Part shown: one piece after another, positions 29,274 through 37,315 of the stretch | Layout: every line of letters starts with the position of its first letter | Numbering within the stretch: the stretch's first letter is position 1 | DNA from: Paraburkholderia sp. PREW-6R | GTDB taxonomy: Bacteria; Pseudomonadota; Gammaproteobacteria; Burkholderiales; Burkholderiaceae | DNA: 64,000 bases | Direction of reading: 5' to 3' | Assembly: GCF_039621805.1 (NCBI RefSeq) | Contig: NZ_CP155074.1 | Location: 682,001-746,000 of the forward strand | Translations under genes and position numbers: made by a program | Notes under the pieces: model-generated | Told to the model about the DNA's origin: nothing | What the model saw: only the letters and a program-made list of their open reading frames with translations | Databases searched by the model: none

Positions 29274-30098
29274 TCAATCGTCGAGCTTTTCGTGAACAGC
29301 CCGAGCGCCCATTTTCCAGTAACTTGACGCCCGGATGCGCGATTTGTCGACACCGCGTTCCGTGCACAGGTGATACCGCACGGCGCGCATCGTCGACGAT
29401 TCGCCGGCGGCCCACACGTAACCTTCGCCGTCAACGGGCAAGTACATTTCACGCACGGCCTTCAGCAGCGTGTCGCCACGCTCCGCGGCTTCGCTGCGAT
29501 AGCACCAGAGAACGTGCAGTTCGGCCTGCGTGCTAAATTCGAGTTTCGCCGACGCGTCCGCTACTTCGATCACGGCCGCCACGCGCGTGCCGGGCGGCAG
29601 TTCTTCGAGGCGTCGTGCGATGGCTGGTAACGCGGTGTCGTCGCCGACGAGCAGATGCCAGTCGAAGCCGGTGGGAATCACCATCGAGCCGCGCGGGCCG
29701 CCAATGCCGAGATACTGGCCCACTCTGGCTTGCGCCGCCCACGTCGCGGCGGGCCCGGCTTCGTGCATCGCGAATTCGATATCGAGTTCGCGTGCGTCGC
29801 GGTCGAAGCGGCGCGGCGTGAAGTCGCGCGCGGTCGGACGCTTGCCGTCGGCAAATACTGGACCGTCCGGCCCGGCTTGCGGCAGCAGCGGTTTGTCCGC
29901 GCCCGGCTCGGGAAAGAATACCTTGATGTGATCGTCGAACGACGCGGACACGAAGTCGTGCAGGTCGTCGCCTGTGAACGTGACGCGGATCAGGTGTGGC
30001 GTGAGCTGGCGCACCTGTTTAACCTGCAGCAGACGGAACTTCAGCGGATGCCGCACGCGCTGTACGGCAAGGTGGTCACGAGGGTCGTTGGTCAGCAT
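29274..30098 (-). CDS. Siderophore-interacting protein / ferric reductase (ViuB/YqjH-like)
   Basis: The 274-residue protein has the SIP-type flavin domain (LTPHLIRVTFTGDDLHDFV, then RDFTPRRF, equivalent to the FAD-binding RxYTxR motif) and an NAD(P)-binding half (WHLLVGDDTALPAIARRLEE, WAAGESSTMRAVRYHL). Such enzymes release iron by reducing ferric siderophores in the cytoplasm. AGGAG lies before the ATG. The PadR-type regulator immediately upstream has a His-rich head like E. coli YqjI, which represses the ferric reductase gene yqjH, so the pairing matches a known module. Confidence 0.9.
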   Translation of the reverse strand: MLTNDPRDHLAVQRVRHPLKFRLLQVKQVRQLTPHLIRVTFTGDDLHDFVSASFDDHIKVFFPEPGADKPLLPQAGPDGPVFADGKRPTARDFTPRRFDRDARELDIEFAMHEAGPAATWAAQARVGQYLGIGGPRGSMVIPTGFDWHLLVGDDTALPAIARRLEELPPGTRVAAVIEVADASAKLEFSTQAELHVLWCYRSEAAERGDTLLKAVREMYLPVDGEGYVWAAGESSTMRAVRYHLCTERGVDKSRIRASSYWKMGARAVHEKLDD

Positions 30099-30182
30099 GA
30101 GGGTGTTGCTCCTGTCAATCTTGCGGATTCATAGAGAAGACACCTCCGCGCGTGAGGGCGCAAGCGGGAGCATGCTGGCGGC

Positions 30183-30297
30183 AGCGTGCGCGCTAGCGTG
30201 CTCGTGGATGGGCGTGCGTGTGCGTGGCGGTGCGTGTGGGTGTCTGCGGCGCCCGTGCGGCCGTGCGGGCGTGCGGGCGTGTCAGGGCGTGTCAATG
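30183..30297. repeat. Degenerate GCGTG/GTGCG simple repeat
   Basis: The gap between the PadR and SIP genes is dominated by imperfect repeats of GCGTG, GTGCGTGT and GTGCGGGC. It is low-complexity DNA. It separates the two genes by about 180 bases and could fold or slip, but I see no coding or clear regulatory signal. Confidence 0.5.
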
Positions 30298-31124
30298 GTG
30301 GGATCGCCGTTCCCGTCACTGGCTGCCGTGTTGCCGTCACCTTCGATTTCCCTCGCGGCCCGCATCAATATGTCGGCGATGCGGCGTTGCTCGGCCGCCG
30401 GTGCGTTGTCACGGCGCAGCAGCGCGCGCTTGAGCACGCGGCGCGCTTCGTTCAACTCGGGCGCCCAGCCGCCTTCGCTGATGTCCGCGGGTTCCTCGCC
30501 GGCGAATGCCCGGCGCACCGAGTCCATCTTGCGCGCGATGTGGTTCAGCTTGGCCAGCATCAGTTCGACGCGCTCGCGATTGGCGGCAAGATAGTCGCGA
30601 CCCGTTTCCGATAACGCGTAGCGCTTGCGGTTGCCTTCGAGCTGTACGGTCACGTAGCCAAGTTCTTCCAGATACGTGAGCGCCGGATAGACCATGCCGG
30701 GGCTCGGGCTGTAGAAGCCGTTCGAGCGCGTTTCGAGCGCCTTGATGAGTTCGTAGCCGTGGCTCGGCTGTGCGTCGATCATCGAAAGCAGCAGCAGTTG
30801 AAGATCCTCGGAAGTGAATTTGCGGCCGCGCGGAAAGCCGTCGCCATCGCCGCCGAAACCGCCGGGTCCGCCGCCAAAGCGCCCGCCCCGGCCACCGCCG
30901 CGATGGTCGTGGTGACGACCGATCATGTGCCGCAGCGCATGAAGGGACAAGCGTTCGTGCGATTCGGCGAAATCGCGGCCAGACTCATAGCCCGCGTACC
31001 CGCTGCGATGCTGGTAACGGCGCGCAAAGGCATGCCAGAGGGCGTGTAGCGAAGCATGGCCGTCGTCGGCGCGGCGCGCCTCGTCCGCGTGGTGCGAACG
31101 GGAGAAACGAGAGTGATGACGCAT
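30282..31124 (-). CDS. PadR-family regulator with His-rich N-terminal extension (YqjI-like)
   Basis: The 280-residue protein has a 100-residue head with 14 His in the first 75 residues, ending in HHDHRGGGRGGRFGGG, followed by a PadR winged helix (about 105-190: DAQPSHGYELIKALETRS, then YSPSPGMVYPALTYLEELGY) and a C-terminal dimerisation helix region. E. coli YqjI has the same layout: a metal-binding head and PadR domain, and it derepresses the ferric reductase yqjH when nickel is high. The neighbouring SIP-type reductase supports a homologous role. GGAG precedes the ATG. Inverted repeats in the promoter are described separately. Confidence 0.88.
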   Translation of the reverse strand: MRHHSRFSRSHHADEARRADDGHASLHALWHAFARRYQHRSGYAGYESGRDFAESHERLSLHALRHMIGRHHDHRGGGRGGRFGGGPGGFGGDGDGFPRGRKFTSEDLQLLLLSMIDAQPSHGYELIKALETRSNGFYSPSPGMVYPALTYLEELGYVTVQLEGNRKRYALSETGRDYLAANRERVELMLAKLNHIARKMDSVRRAFAGEEPADISEGGWAPELNEARRVLKRALLRRDNAPAAEQRRIADILMRAAREIEGDGNTAASDGNGDPTIDTP

Positions 31125-31136
31125 CTTGGATACTCC

Positions 31137-31182
31137 ATCTATGTCTTAAGATGTGTCGTAAGATATATATCTAAAGATAGAT
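31137..31182. promoter_or_regulatory. Candidate PadR/YqjI-type operator
   Basis: Just upstream of the PadR gene an AT-rich island breaks the GC-rich sequence. It contains ATCTATGTCTTAAGAT at 31137-31152 and, inverted, a similar 16-base arm at 31167-31182 (11 of 16 matching). The perfect palindrome AGATATATATCT is at 31161-31172 and TATCT-AA-AGATA at 31168-31179. PadR proteins bind such dyads in their own promoters. Autoregulation is therefore likely but unproven. Confidence 0.6.
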
Positions 31183-31508
31183 TGTCAAGGAAGGATCGCG
31201 AAAACCCGAACGGCGGCCGTGCCTGCGACGGAACTGCGGATTATTTGCCCCGAAGCGGGGCGCGTGCTGAAGAGAAGTAAGCGAGACCGGAAGAGATTCG
31301 ACGTGCCGGCGACTGAACGGAACCTCAATATTTCCGTCACCGCAACCGGAACTAAGCGCGCGCAAAAGCGCCGGCTGCCGGGCCGGCAGGCGTCGCGCAT
31401 CGATTGAAAAATCATGCCGCCACGATCGATCGTGGCGTTGCTGTTACCCGGGTAGCGGCTCGGCTCGTGCTGTCCATGTCGAGCTACCCGGTTAATCCCG
31501 CTGGGCGC
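31183..31508. other. Gap between EmrB-type and PadR genes
   Basis: About 325 bases with no supported gene. It follows the stop of the leftward emrB-type gene on one side and the PadR promoter on the other. CGATCGATCGTGGCG near 31423-31435 forms a small palindrome. Nothing else stands out. Confidence 0.4.
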
Positions 31509-33131
31509 TTAGTGTGCGCCCGCTGCATCCGGGCCGCCGCCGCCTTTTGCCGGACGCGTGATCCAGATCAGCGGAATGATCAGAATGAAGATGATCGCCG
31601 ACACGAAGAAAATATCGTCGAGGCCGAGCATTGCCGCCTGCGTGTTCACGGTGAAGTCGAATAGCGCATGCGCGGATTGCGTGTTCAGGTGAAGCAGCGA
31701 CTGCGTCGAGTTGATCTGCTGATTGAATACCGGATTATTGACGGTGGCGATTTCGGTCAGGCGTTCATGGTGCAGCACCGTGCGGTTATTCCACTCGTTG
31801 CCCGCGATCGATGTCCCGACCGCGCCGCAAAACACACGCGCGAAATTGGACAGACCAGCCGCCGCCGGAATACGGTTCGGAGGCTGACCTGACAGGATGA
31901 TCGATGTTAACGGCACGAAGAACAGCGCCATTGGAATGCCCTGCAGCAGCGTCGGAATCACGAGGTGCCACGTGTCGATCTCGATCACATATTTCGAGCG
32001 CATGTAAAAGACTATCGCAAAGCCGATGAACGCGAGCGTGGCGATCACGCGCGCGTCGGAACGCGGCAGCACGCGGCCCATGACCGGCGCGAGTAGTACG
32101 GCGAATACACCGAGGGGCGCGGTGACGAGACCGGCGTCCACCGAACGGTAGTTCAGGTATTCCTGCATCCATTGCGGCAACAGCACGAGGTTGCCGAAAA
32201 ACACGCCATACGCGACTGAGATCGCAATCGTGCCGCCCAGGAAATTGCGCTGCTGGAAGAGCCGCAAATCGACGATCGGGTTCTCCTCCGTCAATTCCCA
32301 CACGAGGAAAAACGCGAAGCTGATCAATGCGGTGACGCCGAGAATCACGATCACGGGCGAATTGAACCAGTCGAGGTCCTTGCCCTTGTCGAGCATCACC
32401 TGCAGCGACGCGACCCAGGTGATCAGCAGGCCGAGACCGACCACGTCGATCGGCGGTTTGCGGGTGGCCGACTCGCGCGTGCGATAGATCATCCACGTGA
32501 CGCCGGCGGCGAATATGCCGACCGGAATGTTGATGTAGAAGATCCACGACCAGCTATAGCTGTCCGTGATCCAGCCGCCGAGCGCCGGGCCGGCGATCGG
32601 GCCGACCGTCGCGGTCATCGCCCATAAAGCGAGCGCCGTCGACGACTTCTCCTTCGGATACGAGCCGAGCAGAATGGCCTGTGACAACGGAATCAGCGGA
32701 CCGGCCACCGCGCCCTGAAAAACACGTGCGAGCAGCAGGATAGGCAACGTGGGCGCGATCCCGCACAGCCACGAAGCCAGCACGAACGAGAGGATCGCCC
32801 CCACGAACAGCTTGACCTGGCCGATGCGCTGCGTGAGCCAGCCGGTCAGCGGAATCGACACGGCATTGGCCGCGGCGAACACAGTGATGACCCACGTGCC
32901 TTCGTCGACGGAAACGCCCAGGTTGCCCGAGATGGTCGGGATCGCCACGTTCGCAATGGACGTGTCGAGCACGTTCATGAACGTGGCGAGCGCGACGGCA
33001 ATGGTCGCCAGAACCAGCTGGCCGCCTTGCAGCGGCGGCGGAGGTGGGGGGGCTGCGGATGCGGCGGGCGGCCCCGGCGGCCCCGGCGGTGCTGGCGGTG
33101 CGGAGGCGGGCGCGGAAGTCGGCTGGCTCAA
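31509..33131 (-). CDS. DHA2-family MFS multidrug exporter (EmrB/QacA-like)
   Basis: The 540-residue protein has a Pro/Ala-rich cytoplasmic head (residues 5-34, including PPPPPPLQGG) and about 14 membrane segments. TM1 has ALATFMNVLDTSIANVAIPT, the DHA2 signature, followed by WVITVFAAANAVSIPLTGW. Such permeases usually work with an HlyD-like EmrA adaptor and TolC; no emrA is adjacent on this side, although further genes may have been displaced by the island inserted upstream. A copy of codons about 22-58 recurs at 42882-42993. Confidence 0.92.
   Translation of the reverse strand: MSQPTSAPASAPPAPPGPPGPPAASAAPPPPPPLQGGQLVLATIAVALATFMNVLDTSIANVAIPTISGNLGVSVDEGTWVITVFAAANAVSIPLTGWLTQRIGQVKLFVGAILSFVLASWLCGIAPTLPILLLARVFQGAVAGPLIPLSQAILLGSYPKEKSSTALALWAMTATVGPIAGPALGGWITDSYSWSWIFYINIPVGIFAAGVTWMIYRTRESATRKPPIDVVGLGLLITWVASLQVMLDKGKDLDWFNSPVIVILGVTALISFAFFLVWELTEENPIVDLRLFQQRNFLGGTIAISVAYGVFFGNLVLLPQWMQEYLNYRSVDAGLVTAPLGVFAVLLAPVMGRVLPRSDARVIATLAFIGFAIVFYMRSKYVIEIDTWHLVIPTLLQGIPMALFFVPLTSIILSGQPPNRIPAAAGLSNFARVFCGAVGTSIAGNEWNNRTVLHHERLTEIATVNNPVFNQQINSTQSLLHLNTQSAHALFDFTVNTQAAMLGLDDIFFVSAIIFILIIPLIWITRPAKGGGGPDAAGAH
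32956..33067 (-). repeat. 5' part of emrB, duplicated at the right island border
   Basis: This part of the intact emrB gene matches 42882-42993 with only a handful of base differences. The left copy is inside the complete gene; the right copy is an isolated fragment next to the integrase remnant. It marks a duplication made when the secretion island was inserted or rearranged. Confidence 0.85.
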
Positions 33132-33271
33132 ACGTTTCTCCGGATCGGAAGGTGACAGTGGTGCGGCGGTCGTGTAGCGGTCGTGCAGCCGTTATTCTGG
33201 CTCGATGGGCGGTTCGCCGGATGCGTTCAGTTCACAGGGGCCGCACCCGAACTCGTGCGGCGGCCAGCGCT

Positions 33272-33359
33272 ACCGCCGCAAGCTCGCAAAAGCATACCTG
33301 CATTCGGGTTTTGCCGTCGTCGTCCGCCGCAGGCTGGCCGACGAAAACAAATGCGCGGG
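33272..33359 (+). repeat. 88-bp perfect direct repeat, left copy
   Basis: Bases 33272-33359 are identical to 43002-43089 and in the same orientation. The copies flank the type I secretion island about 9.7 kb apart. The sequence is noncoding in both places and originally probably belonged to the gap between emrB and the esterase gene. It could be a recombination site or a duplicated target. Confidence 0.92.
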
Positions 33360-33364
33360 TCCTC

Positions 33365-33418
33365 GAGCGAGAGTCTGCCGGACGTCGCATTCACGTCGCT
33401 CGACGGCACCGACGCGTT
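33365..33418 (+). pseudogene. Fragment of the esterase gene (left copy)
   Basis: 54 bases match 43313-43366 inside the intact esterase gene at 51 of 54 positions. In frame they would encode SESLPDVAFTSLDGTDAL, against SESLPDIAFTSLDGTDAF in the intact protein. No start or remaining gene is present, so it is a dead fragment left at the island border. Confidence 0.8.
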
Positions 33419-33806
33419 ACGTGGGACACGAACTTCCTGTTACTGTCCGCCCAGCCTTCCGATGGTCGGTAGTCATTTCCTCATAGACAGGAAGATGGCC
33501 CTATCCCAACGCCAAAAGCCCCGTTTGAAGAACCAGCTCCTGCCGTTTCCCGGCACGATAGTCCGCATGATCTCCGTCCGGCATCATGGCGCGCTGTCTT
33601 TTTCACGCGATGGCGATCACGTGTATGCACTCGTGTTCTCACCCTACATGGCCTACCTAACGGGGTGCAGCCATGTGGCTTTGTTCGGGCGCAAACAGGA
33701 AGGGGTGACGAGATGAGTGGCACATGCTCGCGCTCCCTAGCCCGGTGCGGCACTCAGTGCCGCGCGCTGGCAATGCGTTTTGCGTATTGAAAAACTAAGG
33801 ATAACT

Positions 33807-33911
33807 ATGGATACGGACTGGCTTCATCTCGACCTGTCGTGTGGCGGCTTCGCGCTGCTGGTCGTTGTCCTGCTAGTGCGGAATTTCTTCGGCGGGCGGC
33901 GCAAGCCCTGA
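33807..33911 (+). CDS. Candidate 34-residue single-pass membrane protein
   Basis: ATG 33807 follows AAGGATAACT, a good ribosome site. The 34-residue product has a short acidic head (MDTDWLHLDLSCGG), one hydrophobic helix (FALLVVVLLVRNFF) and a basic tail (GGRRKP), which is the layout of real small membrane proteins. It lies in the left border region upstream of the secretion genes. It is too short to assign, and chance cannot be excluded. Confidence 0.45.
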   Translation: MDTDWLHLDLSCGGFALLVVVLLVRNFFGGRRKP

Positions 33912-34079
33912 TGGAAGGACGTCCTGGAGGCCGCAGCATGAGCATAGCGCCTGGTCTGCTACGCGTGAGACACAAGCACTTGTTGTTGCCCGCTAAGCCA
34001 GCGCCGGTTGTGCGGACGTTGTGCGCGCAACTTATGCGCGGTGCATGTCCGTTGTTTGGAGACAAAGGTTTGGAGACAA

Positions 34080-34198
34080 AGTCATACCCTGTGAGTCTGT
34101 AGAAGAATCAAAAATTCATTTCATGATTTGTCCCATTGCGACTGTACGGTGATACTGATATTTTTGAACTCACTAAGCATTTAATAATTGATTTGAGA
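34080..34198 (+). promoter_or_regulatory. AT-rich promoter region of the type I secretion operon
   Basis: This stretch, with AAAAATTCATTTCATGATTTG and TGATATTTTTGAACTC, is much richer in A/T than the chromosome around it and ends at the first secretion gene. It probably contains the operon promoter. The base composition suggests foreign origin and possible silencing by H-NS/MvaT-like proteins, but that is inference. Confidence 0.5.
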
Positions 34199-35590
34199 AT
34201 GGCGAAACTTGCCTTGAAGATCTGGATATGCCATTCCATGAAGCGCGGGGCGCTGCCTTTGACGCTGGGCGCGACAATCTTGATGTGTACGGCACTCCCT
34301 GTCGAGGCCGCAAGTCTGGATGATCTGGTCAATGATGCAATTGCGCACGATGCTACCCTCGCGAGTGCCGAGGCTACGTACCGAGCCGGACTCGAAAGGG
34401 AACCCGAGGCACGAGCCGCGCTTCTCCCTCATCTTGGCCTCACGCAGTCCGATTTCAAGAACGGGATTCATGTACCGGGACAGCCAGCGGCTCCGTATTC
34501 GACGGTCGGTGCGTCACTGTCACTTAATCAGACCGTCTTCAAGTGGGACGACTGGCAAAGCTGGCAGCAGAGCAAACTATCCGTGGCCGATGCGGGGCTT
34601 GCGCTTGCAAGCGCGAGACAGGACCTGCTACTGCGAGTCGCGCAGGCGTACATAGACGCACTTGCTGCAAACGACGGACTTCTGCTCGCGCAGGAGCACC
34701 AGCGCGCGGTCAATGAGCAGCTGGCGCTGACGAAGCGTACCTTCGCGTTGGGCGCGGCGACTGTCGTAGACCTGAATGAAGCTCAGGCCGCTGCGGACGC
34801 TGCTCAGGCCGACCTCATCCATGCGCAGGGCGTTCTCAACACGCGCTATGCGTCGTTGCAGAAGATTGTCGGCCATCCGGTCGATAGCGTCGAGCCGCTT
34901 GATGCCAAAGCAGGTCTTCCGGTCGTAGCGTCGGATGCGTCCGACCGCTGGGTTGCCGACGCACAAATATCTGGTTTTGACGTGAAGCGGCGGGAGATCG
35001 CATTGGAGATTGCGCGACGTGAAGTCAGCAAGGCTGACGCGGGATATATGCCAAGCGTTTCAATCATTGGCAGCGTCAGCAACGGTAATGCCGCGTTCAT
35101 TAACGGACAGACGAATTTTTATACTGGTGCGAACCGCGCCACGTCCGGGGAAATCGGCATACAGATCAGCATCCCTCTCTTTGATGGCTTCTCGACAGTG
35201 AGCAAGAAACGGGAAGCGCTTGCACTGAGGGACAAGGCTGAAGACGATCTTGAGGATGCGCGCCGGTCGGCTGCGTTTGATGCCCGTCAGTCGTTTCTTG
35301 GCGTTCAGGACGGGTTGGCGCAGATGGCGGCGCTGCGCACTGCGCAACAGTCCGCTGAAACGGCACTGAAGTCGAACCAGAAGGGATTTCGCGTTGGTGT
35401 GCGGATCAATGCGGATGTTCTGAACGCAGAAGACAAGCTATCAGGTACGCGTCGCGATCTGGCGAAGGCGCGGTATGACACACTCATGCAGTTTCTGCAC
35501 CTGAAGGCGAGCGTTGCCCAGCTCGACCAGACAACGCTTTCACAGCTTGATTCTGGTAGCGGGGCATCGCCAGCGGAATCCGGGAAATAA
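34199..35590 (+). CDS. TolC-like outer membrane channel of a type I secretion system
   Basis: About 463 residues with an N-terminal signal sequence (hydrophobic LPLTLGATILMCTALPVEAA) and the duplicated TolC/OEP layout: LDDLVNDAIAHDATLASAEA at the start of the mature part, long helices such as LLLRVAQAYIDALAAND, and beta segments such as GEIGIQISIPLFDGF. It forms the outer-membrane tunnel. The ABC transporter gene begins three bases after its stop. The start is uncertain: ATG 34199 or ATG 34238 (MKRGALPL), the latter giving a more standard signal peptide; neither has a strong ribosome site. Confidence 0.92.
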   Translation: MAKLALKIWICHSMKRGALPLTLGATILMCTALPVEAASLDDLVNDAIAHDATLASAEATYRAGLEREPEARAALLPHLGLTQSDFKNGIHVPGQPAAPYSTVGASLSLNQTVFKWDDWQSWQQSKLSVADAGLALASARQDLLLRVAQAYIDALAANDGLLLAQEHQRAVNEQLALTKRTFALGAATVVDLNEAQAAADAAQADLIHAQGVLNTRYASLQKIVGHPVDSVEPLDAKAGLPVVASDASDRWVADAQISGFDVKRREIALEIARREVSKADAGYMPSVSIIGSVSNGNAAFINGQTNFYTGANRATSGEIGIQISIPLFDGFSTVSKKREALALRDKAEDDLEDARRSAAFDARQSFLGVQDGLAQMAALRTAQQSAETALKSNQKGFRVGVRINADVLNAEDKLSGTRRDLAKARYDTLMQFLHLKASVAQLDQTTLSQLDSGSGASPAESGK

Positions 35591-35593
35591 CAC

Positions 35594-37315
35594 ATGACTA
35601 TGTTCCAGGCGATCCGGCGGCATCTCTGGCTCGCCGTTCTGTTTGGCGTCGCGAGTAATCTGCTCTTGCTGGCGCCCACTATCTATCTGCTCCAAGTCTA
35701 TGACCGTGTGCTGCCGAGCCGGAGTCTGGAGACATTGGCAATGCTGATGGTGGTCATGGGGATTGCACTCGCCATGGCGCTGGCTGTCGATGTCGTACGC
35801 AATCGATTGCTGGGGGACCTGGGGCGTCAGCTAGCCGACCAGCTTGACCGGCTTGCGCTTGAGGCGCGCATCGAAGCTCAGGCACGGCGCACCGTCCGTA
35901 CTGATCTTGCAACGGCGCAGGACGTTGCCGCGCTGCGCACGTTCCTTTCCGGCTCGGGTGTCAACGCGCTGCTCGACATGCCGTGGCTCGTCGTGTACCT
36001 CGGGGTAATGTTCCTGTTTCACTGGTCGCTCGGGCTGATCGCTATCGCGAGCGCAGTGCTGCTTGTCGGTCTGACGCTGCTTAATGACCGGTTGACCCGG
36101 AATAGCGTCCGCGCCTATACGGCCCGGCAGCGGGAGACGGATCAGTTCTATGCGCAGCTCAGCCGCAACGCGGAGATCGTCACGGTGCTCGGTATGAACA
36201 GGGCGCTGATCGATAGCTGGCTCGCGCGTCGCTCCGTCGATCTTGATGCTCAGGCGAAAGCGGCCGATACCTCAAACCTGAACCGCAGCATTGGCAAGAT
36301 GGTGCGACAGGCTATACAGGTTGTGATGATGGGTGCGGGTGCATGGCTCGTCATCAACCAGTTCGCCACAGGGGGCGTGATGCTGGCGACAACGCTTCTG
36401 CTTGGCAAGGCGCTCGCGCCAATTGACCAGATGCTGGGTAGCTGGAAGCAGTTCACAGAAGTGCGTCAAGCGTGGCCCCGGCTCGATGCGCTCTATGGTC
36501 GGCCGTCAGCCCCTCGCGCGGTGGAATTGCCGCGTCCGATGGGGCGGCTCACGGTCGAGGCGCTGGCGTTCAGCAGCGGGAGGCTCGGTGATCCGCGCGC
36601 GCGCATGCTCATCCGGGGTGTCCAGTTTGCGCTTGCCCCCGGTCAGTTGCTCGTGATTGTCGGACCCAGTGCTTCGGGAAAATCGACACTGTTGCGGCTG
36701 CTTGCTGGACTTTGGGAGCCGCAGGCAGGGGCAGTGAGGCTCGATGGAGCCGATGTCGCAAAGTGGCCACGCGATATGCTCGGGCGCTTTCTCGGCTATT
36801 TGCCGCAGGATGTCGAACTGTTTGCTGGAACCGTGGCTGGCAATATCGCCCGTAATCCTGATCCGGCAACGCACGACGCGGCTGCCATCGTCGAGGCGGC
36901 TCAGCGTACAGGTGTGCACGATCTGATCCTGAGCCTGCCGAACGGCTACGAAACGCAGATTGGCGAGTCAGGCGAAACGTTGTCTGGTGGGCAGCGCCAG
37001 GCGATTGCGCTGGCCCGGGCGTTATATGGCGATCCGAGCCTGGTGTTGCTTGACGAACCGAATGCAAATCTCGATGCAGAAGGTGAGCGGCTCCTGAATC
37101 GTACCCTGCTGAATCTGAAGCAGGATGGCGTAACCGTGGTCGTCGTCACACACCGGCAGGCCGTGCTTTCCGTTGCCGACCGGGTCATGGTGATGCGCGC
37201 CGGAGAGGTTGAATACTTCGGCACACGCGAACAGGTCGAGGCCGCGATGCAGTCGCGGGCGAAGTCAGGCGGCACGGCGACACAGATTACGCGTCAGGAG
37301 GCGACTGCATCATGA
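35594..37315 (+). CDS. Type I secretion ABC permease/ATPase (PrtD/HasD-like)
   Basis: The 573-residue protein joins a six-helix exporter domain (about 10-300) to a nucleotide-binding domain with Walker A GPSASGKST (residues 357-365), Q-loop YLPQDVELF, signature LSGGQRQ (from residue 463) and Walker B LVLLDEPNANLD. There is no N-terminal C39 peptidase-like domain, which places it with PrtD/AprD/HasD rather than HlyB. Such exporters read an uncleaved C-terminal signal on the cargo. It overlaps the adaptor gene downstream by ATGA. Confidence 0.96.
   Translation: MTMFQAIRRHLWLAVLFGVASNLLLLAPTIYLLQVYDRVLPSRSLETLAMLMVVMGIALAMALAVDVVRNRLLGDLGRQLADQLDRLALEARIEAQARRTVRTDLATAQDVAALRTFLSGSGVNALLDMPWLVVYLGVMFLFHWSLGLIAIASAVLLVGLTLLNDRLTRNSVRAYTARQRETDQFYAQLSRNAEIVTVLGMNRALIDSWLARRSVDLDAQAKAADTSNLNRSIGKMVRQAIQVVMMGAGAWLVINQFATGGVMLATTLLLGKALAPIDQMLGSWKQFTEVRQAWPRLDALYGRPSAPRAVELPRPMGRLTVEALAFSSGRLGDPRARMLIRGVQFALAPGQLLVIVGPSASGKSTLLRLLAGLWEPQAGAVRLDGADVAKWPRDMLGRFLGYLPQDVELFAGTVAGNIARNPDPATHDAAAIVEAAQRTGVHDLILSLPNGYETQIGESGETLSGGQRQAIALARALYGDPSLVLLDEPNANLDAEGERLLNRTLLNLKQDGVTVVVVTHRQAVLSVADRVMVMRAGEVEYFGTREQVEAAMQSRAKSGGTATQITRQEATAS

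Larger units (their letters stand above)
33132..33806. other. Left border of the secretion island
   Basis: About 675 bases with no well-supported gene. It contains, in order, the upstream DNA of emrB, the left 88-bp repeat, a 54-base esterase fragment, and unique sequence. A 73-codon frame from ATG 33495 to 33716 follows ACAGGAAG but has no recognisable content, so I do not call it. The stretch reads as a recombination scar. Confidence 0.55.

Noticed and set aside
33495..33716. 73-codon frame in the left island border
   Set aside because: It has an RBS-like sequence, but the product is basic, without recognisable features, and lies in rearranged DNA.
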